Part shown: positions 56,342-64,000 of the stretch, piece after piece | How positions within the stretch are numbered: position 1 is the stretch's first letter | Layout: each line of letters begins with the position of its first letter | Source: Helianthus annuus | Taxonomy: Eukaryota; Streptophyta; Magnoliopsida; Asterales; Asteraceae | Direction of reading: 5' to 3' | Assembly: GCF_002127325.2 (NCBI RefSeq) | Contig: NC_035448.2 | Location: 113,175,660-113,239,659, forward strand | DNA: 64,000 nt | Notes under the pieces: model-generated | Databases searched by the model: none | What the model was told of the DNA's origin: nothing | What the model saw: the letters and a program-made list of their open reading frames with translations, nothing else | Program-made: the position numbers and the translations under genes

Positions 56342-56743
56342 ATGGGTAAACAAAGACTTTCGGCTATCTATCATAAATTAGATACTTCACCTATAGAAAA
56401 AGGAACTTCATCAAAATACCCAGCAGAAATTGAGGAAGAAATCTTTGTCCGTAAGGCATAATATGAGAATCCTCTTACCCCAGAGAAAAGAAATTCGATT
56501 ATTAGGAAAAGTCAGGAGAAAGGAAAAAAATCACAACCAAAGAAAGTGAGGTTTAATCCGGAAACCCAGGAAATAGGCAATAATCCCCCTTGGGAAGACA
56601 AATTAGATGAAAAATGGGCAGATCTTTATATGTTAGCAACGGTAGCAGTAAATACCAACCTTTAAAACTATCAGGACCCTGAATCGGTATTAGCACCTAT
56701 ACTACAAGCCAGAAGCTCTAAAGAAAAGTTATCCCGTAAATAA
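56342..56743 (+). pseudogene. G first pre-gag ORF, two in-frame stops
   Basis: ATG at 56342 opens a 134-codon frame (MGKQRLSAIYHKLDTSPIEK) that is intact except for two TAA codons (56459-56461 and 56663-56665). It is lysine-rich, with KKVRFNPETQEIG. The sense strand just before it, TATTTGTTAGTTACAG, resembles a 3' splice site. Unknown function; I do not recognise it. Confidence 0.55.
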
Positions 56744-56880
56744 ATAAATTACAATAAGCTCTAGTGTGTTTCGAATTCCAGTTTTCTTTTGTATTAAACG
56801 GTATGCAATAAGACTTAAATGTTTATTTGTGAAATTTTGTTATGAAATTTTAACTTAGCATTTTTGTGCATTTTGCATAT

Positions 56881-57624
56881 ATGCTAAACAGCATGAATAC
56901 GTTATCTGAAGCCCTTCAGAATCTCAATCTCTATCCTGTACTAATAGAAGTATCCAACGACTTCACTGGTTACATTGCTGATTTAGAGGAACCTATGGAA
57001 TTTCAAGCTCCACCTCCGGAGAAAGCAAAGCCTAAGAAAAGAAGAAGATATGTAGGATGGAGGAAAGTGCGCAGGAGGAAACCAGCAACTAGGAAAATTC
57101 CCAAAACAGAAAATCCTATGGATAAAGGAAAAGGGATCGAGATCGGAGAGAGTTCTAGGCCAGCAGGGATAGAAATCGGGGTAAATTCTAGGCCAACGGG
57201 AATAGAAATCGGGGAAAGTTCTAAGCAAACTGAAGAATTTCCATTTCAGGTGGAATTAGATCATCTACTGGCAAGCTGTGATATCATTAGACCTATCACC
57301 AACAATCTCTACCTTTATCCTGCTGAAACCCAACTTCCAATGAATTTGGAACCAGTTATTCCAGACCCTCTAATCCACACCCAACCTTTAGGAGAAATGG
57401 ACGAGTGGTGGACTAACGACTGGCAGTTTCAAAACCTTCTTAATAACCCTTATGACCTTTTCCCTCAGTTCGACCCAGAACCTATACCGAACCCACCGAT
57501 GAGTAACGAAAACTTAGCCGAACTCCGCCATTTTTGCGAAGAGCTGATAGGTACAGGGAATAGGATCCGGGAAATGGGAGAACAAATCTCCTGGAAATAC
57601 GACGAAAGGGAACGTCGCTACTAA
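56881..57624 (+). CDS. G second pre-gag ORF (248 aa), unknown function
   Basis: Intact. First ATG at 56881 (MLNSMNTLSEALQNLN); a GTG start 15 bases earlier is possible. Residues about 45-75 are strongly basic (KPKKRRRYVGWRKVRRRKPA), a likely nuclear or nucleic-acid-binding segment. Then come three tandem 11-residue repeats GIEIGESSRPA, GIEIGVNSRPT, GIEIGESSKQT, and an acidic, proline-rich C-terminal half. No gag, protease or enzyme motif. It lies between PBS and gag on the sense strand and is the only long ORF of G without a lesion. Confidence 0.75.
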   Translation: MLNSMNTLSEALQNLNLYPVLIEVSNDFTGYIADLEEPMEFQAPPPEKAKPKKRRRYVGWRKVRRRKPATRKIPKTENPMDKGKGIEIGESSRPAGIEIGVNSRPTGIEIGESSKQTEEFPFQVELDHLLASCDIIRPITNNLYLYPAETQLPMNLEPVIPDPLIHTQPLGEMDEWWTNDWQFQNLLNNPYDLFPQFDPEPIPNPPMSNENLAELRHFCEELIGTGNRIREMGEQISWKYDERERRY

Positions 57625-57904
57625 AATGCCAGTTGACAAAGGAATAGTGGGGTTGGGAGGCTATATTTGTATAATAACAGTAGTAGCAAAAATATAACTC
57701 TGTAAAATAGCTCAGGAATAAAACATTGTAAGATAAACAGTGTGTACGGATGCCTAATATAACCTATAAAATAGAGTTCGAGAAATCGACAATTTTGGCT
57801 ATATATGTGTGTTGTAAAAGTTTGTGTGGTTATGTGTAATTGATTTGTATATTTGATTATTAATTATTTGACACTAATAATTTATATCTATAATAAATTA
57901 CCAG

Positions 57905-59104
57905 ATGGAAAACGCTGGTAATGAACCAGTTAATGAAGTGAATCAATCTGAGCAAAATCAGGAAAATCAATTTATGACTGGACAAGATATCGAGAATATC
58001 GTTGCTCAAGGGATAGCCAATGCTATTCCACCAATTCTGGCTGCTGCCCAGAAACCTGCTGAACCTCAACAAATCATTCCTAGTAAACGTACTCAAGAAG
58101 ATAACTTCAGTAATAGCGTAAATAAAGGAGGCAATCATGATAATCACAACAATGATCCACGGCAGGCCCCACTCCCTAAGAAAATGAAAGCTGCAACGCC
58201 TGGTTGTACTTACAAAGAATTTCTTGCTTGTAAACCAGCTGAATTTGCAGGCAATGAAGGGGCGACTGCAACACTGCGTTGGTTAGAGAAAACCGAAGCA
58301 GTACTTATGATAAGTAAATGTACTGAAGAAGACAAATTTATGTATGCTTCGCATCTTTTTAAAGAAGGGACGCTAGAATGGTGGAATACGGTACTTCAAG
58401 CCAAAGGAAGAAATATGGCTTATGCCATGAATTGGGAAGAATTTAAGCAGTTAATGGAAAGAAAATTCTGTCCCGAGTATGAAAAGGAACAAATGGCAAA
58501 TAAGTTCCTGAGCCATCGTATGTTGGGTATAGACTGTCGAGGATATACTTCGACATTCTTCGAATATGCGAGAGTAGTACCAACCCTGGCTTCACCAGAA
58601 CTGGTGCTTATTTCCCGTTATATTTAGGGATTGATTGGCGAAATCCGTAATATCGTTAAAGCTGTGAGACCTCGCACTATAGACGATGCGGTAGAATTAG
58701 CTAACACCCTAACTAACGAACTGGTACGTACAAGAGAAGAAAACCAGAAGAAGGAATTGGCTCAGAAAATTACCCAAGGATTTCGTATGGGTAATAATAA
58801 CAAGTTTAAGAAGAGGGGAATCGGGCAATCTTCCACTCCGCCTTTCTGCAGGAATTGAAGAAAGAAACATTTTGGAAAATGCAATGAAACCTGTAACTTT
58901 TGCAAAGCTATAGGACATCATGAGGAAGATTGTAGGAAAAAGACCAGGATCTGCTATAACTGTGGAGAAACCGGGCATTTCAGAACCGAATGTCCCAAAC
59001 TGGTCAAACCAGCAGATAACAAAGCTAAGACAACCGACGGAACTACTAAAAAGAATGCCAGAGCATTCCAGCTAACCACTCAAGAAGCAGAACTCATTCC
59101 CGAT
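57905..59104 (+). pseudogene. gag: G gag
   Basis: Starts MENAGNEPVNEVNQSEQ directly after ATAAATTACCAG. The gag domain is at about 95-240 (CKPAEFAGNEGATATLRWLE; LEWWNTVLQAKGRN). TAG at 58625 replaces W (RYI-stop-GLI), and TGA at 58856 replaces the second cysteine of a cysteine-rich stretch (FCRN-stop-RKKHFG). A complete CCHC knuckle follows ([14 protein letters not shown]). The frame continues into pol without a shift. Confidence 0.88.
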
Positions 59105-62100
59105 GTGATAGCTGGTACGTTCTTAGTTCACGACGTGTTTGCAAAAGTACTATTCGACTCTGGTGCAAACCAAAGTTTTATTAATACCTCATTCTGCCAA
59201 GCTCTTAATTTACCATTAACCAATCTTAGGCAGATTTTTACAGTCGAAACGGCAGATGGAAATTCTCTTAAAATAGATAAGGTTTTGCAAGAAGGAAAAA
59301 TAGAACTCTTAGGCCATAAGTTTTCTGCAAACCTGTTACCTATGAAGTTAGCCGGGTTCGATGTGGTATTAGGAATGGATTGGTTAGTAACCAACCATGC
59401 AAGAATTCTCTGTGATAAAAATTCCGTAGAAATCCATACACCTACAGGAGAAGTAATTTTAATCACAGGAAATAAACCTCGAAAGCCACTAAAATTCATT
59501 TCAGTAATGAAGTTGGCTAGTTATTCAAGAAAACAAGAAGTAGTGTATATGATTTCAGTAATCATTAACACAAAAAGTAAGGAACTTAAGGATATACCAA
59601 TAGTATCAGAATATCCAGATGTCTTTCCAGAAGAATTACCCGGGTTACCACCTGATATGGAAGTAGAGTTTAGGATTCATCTAATTCCTGGAACTACACC
59701 AATAGCCAAAGCACCTTATCGGCTAGCACCCACTGAAATTCTAAAATTGAAAAAGAAGTTAGATGAATTACTAAGCAAAGGATTTATACAACCTAGTTCA
59801 TCCCCTTGGGGAGCACCAGTGTTGTTTATGAAAAAGAAAGATGGATCGATGAGAATGTGTATCGATTATAGGGAACTGAATAAGGTTACAATTAAGAATC
59901 GATACCCATTACCTAGAATTGATGATCTTTTTGATCAACTCCAGGGAGCTAGGTATTTTTCTAAGATAGACTTACGCTCTGGATACCATCAGTTGAAAGT
60001 ACAAGAAGAAGACATACCTAAAACTGCTTTCAGAACAAGGTATGGTCATTATGAGTTTACAGTCATGCCCTTCGGACTAACAAATGCTCCTGCAGCATTA
60101 ATGGACATGATGAATCGGATTTGTAAGCCATACTTGGATAAATTCATAATTGTCTTCATCGACGATATACTTATTTATTCAAAAAGTCAGGAAGAACATT
60201 GTGAGCACTTGCATGCACTTTTAACTTTGTTAAGAAAGGAAAAGCTTTACGCCAAATTCTCGAAGTGTGAATTCTGGCTGCAAGAAGTGCAATTTTTAGG
60301 GCATATGGTGAATCACGAAGGTATTCACGTAGATCCTTCTAAAATAGAAGCAATCACCAAATGGAAGATTCCGCAAACGGCTATGGAAATTAGAAGCTTT
60401 CTAGGCTTAGCGGGATACTATAGACGATTTATTAAGGATTTTTCTAAGATAATTGTACCTTTGACTAAGCTAACCTGTAAAGCAGTTAAGTTTGAATGGG
60501 GACCTAGACAAGAAGAAGCTTTTAAGATTTTAAAGCAAAGGTTGACAAATGCTCCAATTTTAGCCTTGCCAGAAGGAACTGAAGATTTTGAAGTATATTG
60601 TGATGCTTCAAAATTAGGATTAGGATGTGTGCTAATGCAACGCAAGAAAGTAATTGCGTATGCCTCCCGACAATTGAAGAAGCACGAAGAAAATTATACA
60701 ACTCATGACTTAGAATTAAGAGCTATAATTTTTGCCCTTAAGATCTGGAGACATTATCTGTATGGAAGTAAGTTTACTGTTTATACAGATCATAAAAGTT
60801 TAAGGTACATATTTGGGCAAAAAGAATTGAACATGAGGCAAAGAAGATGGATGGAAATCCTGAGTGACTACGACTGTGATATCCAATATCACGAAGGAAA
60901 AGCAAACATAGTCGCTGATGCTCTAAGTCGTAAGTATCATGAAAAGCAAAAGCAAGTCCACGCTCTTAGATTAAATCTGCAATTTGATTTAATGGAACAA
61001 TTGAAGAAAGTTCAAGAAACGGCAATCTAAGACGATGCTGAAGGAATAAAAGGACGAATAAAAGAGTTAGAGCAAGGAAATGATGGAATTTGGAGATTCC
61101 ACAAGAAAAGAATTTGGGTACCTAAGCAAGGAGTATTAAGAAATAAGATTCTAGAGGAAGCCCATAAATCTAGGTATACCATGCACCCAGGTAACAATAA
61201 AATGTACCAAGATTTAAGGAATAATTTCTGGTGGATAGGTATGAAAAAGGACATAGCTAGATACGTGTCTAAGTGTCTTACTTGTTCGCAAGTTAAGGCA
61301 GAACACCAGAAACCTTCGGGACGACTACAACAGTTAGAAATGCATGTATGGAAATGGGAACTCATAACAATGGATTTTGTTACTAAGTTACCTAAAACTA
61401 GAAAAGGTAATGATGCGATTTGGGTAATTGTGGATCGATTAACCAAATCAGCTCATTTTCTACCCATGAAAGAAACCTTTAGCATGGAAAGGTTAGCCAA
61501 GTTGTACGTAGACAAAGTAGTATCTTTACATGGAGTTCCACTCTCCATTATATCGGATAGGGATAGTCGTTTCACTTCCCATTTCTGGACTAGTTTTCAG
61601 GAAGCAGTGGGAACCCGACTAAATTTAAGTACTGCATATCATCCACAAACAGACGGACAAAGTGAAAGGACGATACAAACCCTTGAAGACATGCTCAGAG
61701 CATGTGTAACTGATTTTGGTGGCAACTGGGATAACCACTTACCCTTAATTGAATTCTCCTATAATAATAGTTATCATTTAAGCATTGAAACTGCCCCATT
61801 TGAAGCACTATATGGACGTAAGTGTAGAACTCCAGTTTGTTGGGCAGAAATAGGAGAAAGTCAGTTATCAGGCCCTGAAATTGTGCAAGAAACCACTGAC
61901 AAGATCACGCAAATCAAAGAAAGACTGAAAACGGCTCGAGATCGTAAGAAAAGTTATGCAGACAATCGCCGCAAGCCGCTAGAATTTCTAGTCGGAGACA
62001 AAGTACTTTTGAAAGTTTCTGCTTGGAAAGGAGTAGTACGGTTCGGCAAGAAAGGAAAGCTGAGTCCAAGATACGTAGGACCTTTCCCAGTAATTCAACA

Positions 62101-62410
62101 AATAGGACCAATTGCTTATCGTTTACAACTACCAGAAGAATTAGCTGGAGCACATGATCTGTTTCATGTATCCAACCTCAAGAAATGTCTATCAGACGAA
62201 TTCCTGGTAGTACCTCTTCAAGATATAGAGGTAAATGAAAAGCTGAAATTTGTGGAGAAACCATTGCAAATAGAAGATAGAAAGATTAAGTTTCTCAAGC
62301 ACAAACAACTACTGTTAGTCAAAATCAAATGGGATTCAAACAGAGAACCAGAATACCCTTGGGAGCTGGAATTAGAAATGAAACGAAAACATCCTCATCT
62401 ATTTCAGTAA
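59105..62410 (+). pseudogene. pol: G pol (protease, RT, RNase H, integrase), one stop
   Basis: Same frame as gag. Protease: [12 protein letters not shown] and [49 protein letters not shown] and active site [12 protein letters not shown]. RNase [31 protein letters not shown] and [15 protein letters not shown] at 61028 interrupts before the integrase, which starts with the [17 protein letters not shown] zinc domain, then [22 protein letters not shown] and [14 protein letters not shown]. The C-terminus has the GPF motif ([19 protein letters not shown]) and ends with a chromodomain-like [18 protein letters not shown]. Confidence 0.92.
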
Positions 62411-62433
62411 ATCTCGAGGACGAGATTTTTATT

Positions 62434-62446
62434 AAGGTGGGGAGGA
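62434..62446 (+). other. G polypurine tract
   Basis: AAGGTGGGGAGGA directly before the 3' LTR. Confidence 0.85.
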
Positions 62447-63624
62447 TGTAACAACTCTCACTAAAATAATTACTTATTATGTTAATTGTCCAATAGGAAA
62501 CCCTAATTGAGAAACCCAAGTGATCCTGCATAAACCCTAAAATTTTCAGAACATTCAGAATCAGGATCAGGGCCCCTAAAACTCAAAGGGGGTAAACCCT
62601 AATTGACGATTATCTTCGAAATATGTTGTCAAAATTGAAGTTCGTTCGAACGTCGACTCACCAGGGCTATACTAGTGACGAAGCAACCCTAGGCTAGGGG
62701 GCACGCCTCGCGATACGCGACAGGGGGAGAGGATCCCTCGGCGACTCGCCGGCGGGTCAAATTTCGGGTATAAATAGGGGGGCCTGGGACTTGATCAGAT
62801 TGCTTGTTTCGACGTAAAATTTCGTTTCATGCACTGAGATATACGTAGATTACTATAACAACACACACAAACACGAAACGCTGCTGCGATAAACAGGGTA
62901 ATAACTGATCGCTATTACGATTCAACGGCTATCCAACGAATGTTTAAGTCCTGCTCAAATTGGATTTATACTTTGTCATTCGTCATTAATTCGATGGATG
63001 TTTAAGTATCGCACTTTGTCATTTGTTGTGAGGGTTTAATCTCGTGAATTGTCGTAAATGCTGTATTAGTTACTAACCTAGTTTCGTGTGCATTGTTATT
63101 AAATTAGGTTAAACAGGCTAATCATTAGACTAAACTCCACCCGCATAAATCTACAATGTGAGTCATTCTCTTTTTATCAATTATGCTTTACAAAACTCCA
63201 AACTATTTTCAAAGTTATAATTACAGGGATTAAGTCTTTGTAGTCTTCATTACAGCTGGTATGTGGGGTTTTGTATACAATACTTGTTAATCCATCACCA
63301 TTGGACAACGAGATAGCCAAGGGGTGATATGACCATAGTCACATACACCATTGGACAATGAGATAGCCAATGGGTGGTCGAGTGACAAATACCGTGGGTA
63401 TACGGTTGACATGTAGAAACATTGTAATCGCTCTTAATACTGTAATTTATAACAATAATATCGATTTAGACAAAATGAAGGATTCACTCAGTATTTCCCG
63501 CTGACAAAACCTTTTTCAAACATGTTTCAGGTGATCTGTTGCGATCCAGGAAAAGTGCCGTGAAGCACTACAAGCTTAAGGAAGTGGCTCAATATAAATG
63601 AATAAAGAAACATGTTTTGTAAAA
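62447..63624 (+). repeat. G 3' LTR, truncated by J
   Basis: Matches 5' LTR positions from 54835 to about 56025 with scattered substitutions, a 14-base gap and other small indels (clearly more diverged than the LTR pairs of A, B, D and E). TATAAATA at 62769-62776. The LTR breaks off at GTTTTGTAAAA where J begins. Confidence 0.9.
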
Positions 63625-64000
63625 TGTAGGATCGTGATCTGACCTGAATGAGTCGTTTAGAGGAGCTTTACTATGTTTCAGGTGCGGAAAACAAGAAACA
63701 AAGCTAGAAACAGCTGATTCTTCACTTAAACTACTGATTGTATTGATATGACAGCAATTACACTCAGTCTTCACACCGGCAGCACTTCGGCGTGGAATAC
63801 AAGGCAATCGATACATGATTTCGCTCAGAAGACCCTATATATAGGGTTCTGATTTCGCCCCAACATGCACAGGACCATAGGAGCGAAATCAGCTAATGTG
63901 ATTTCACCCGAAATCACCCTACTTGACACTTATGAGCGAAATCAGCCTACTAAACTCTATACTCTTCCTATTTTCTCGTAAAACGTGCCCTAATCTATAC
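63625..64000 (-). mobile_element. Element J: start of a Copia-type LTR
   Basis: Begins TGTAGGATCGTGATCTG exactly where the G LTR is interrupted; flanking TAAAA (63620-63624) is a TSD candidate. GTGCGGA at 63682-63688, at a spacing from the border like that in A, B and E, suggests the same group and minus orientation. Repeats of GAGCGAAATC lie near 63882-63950, and a palindromic CTATATATAGG at about 63835. The other end is outside the window. Confidence 0.65.

Larger units (their letters stand above)
54835..63624 (+). mobile_element. Element G: Tekay/Del-like chromovirus, decayed
   Basis: 5' LTR 54835-56220, PBS, two extra ORFs, one-frame gag-pol (57905-62410), polypurine tract and a 3' LTR from 62447 that is cut at 63624 by J. 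The left TSD candidate is ATTGT (54830-54834). gag-pol keeps one frame but has three stops. The integrase end with a chromodomain-like tail supports the chromovirus call. Confidence 0.9.

Overview
This is plant nuclear DNA from a gene-poor, transposon-filled region. No host gene, tRNA, rRNA, CRISPR array or prokaryotic feature can be supported. The Copia gag and extra-ORF proteins and the Gypsy proteins resemble those I know from Asteraceae genomes (lettuce, sunflower, tansy relatives). That family-level guess is inference; that it is a eudicot-type LTR-retrotransposon nest is visible directly.

Layout, left to right (letters are mine). F (1-2739, minus): Sirevirus-like Copia fragment whose primer-binding site (PBS) abuts C with no LTR. 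C (2740-20554, minus): Tat-type Gypsy deletion derivative, interrupted by A. A (4120-16901, minus): 12.8 kb Sirevirus-type Copia with identical 401 bp LTRs, target-site duplication (TSD) AATAA, full-length gag, pol and a third large ORF. I (pieces 20555-21325, 38456-38891 and 48754-50103, minus): older Tat-type Gypsy cut up by C, D and B. D (21326-38455, plus): Tat-type Gypsy with 716 bp LTRs and TSD CATAC, carrying a spliced gene on the opposite strand. E (29981-36274, minus): gag-only Copia relative with 405 bp LTRs, lying inside an intron of that antisense gene. B (38892-48753, minus): Copia with 464 bp LTRs and TSD GGAAG. 50104-50724 is unassigned. H (50725-54834, plus): 5' end of a Gypsy with a 3.4 kb LTR. 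G (54835-63624, plus): Tekay/Del-like chromovirus inserted in the gag of H. J (63625-64000): start of another Copia-type LTR inserted in the 3' LTR of G.

LTR differences counted by eye give relative ages: A 0/401, E 4/405, D 8/716, B 8/464, G clearly more. This agrees with the nesting order.

Two systems stand out. First, A, B and E each carry two copies of a structured motif between their coding region and 3' LTR. A conserved internal loop (AGGTCA on one side, AGCAGA on the other) is closed above and below by stems whose sequences differ between copies but stay paired, so six of six copies fold alike. This looks like a cis-acting RNA element shared by autonomous and gag-only elements. Second, D contains a four-exon antisense gene with its own TATA box and phase-consistent GT-AG introns, now broken by one stop and one 1-bp loss. 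The third ORF of A also has its own TATA-like box and splice-acceptor-like sequence, so accessory genes of these elements seem to be expressed apart from the genomic RNA.
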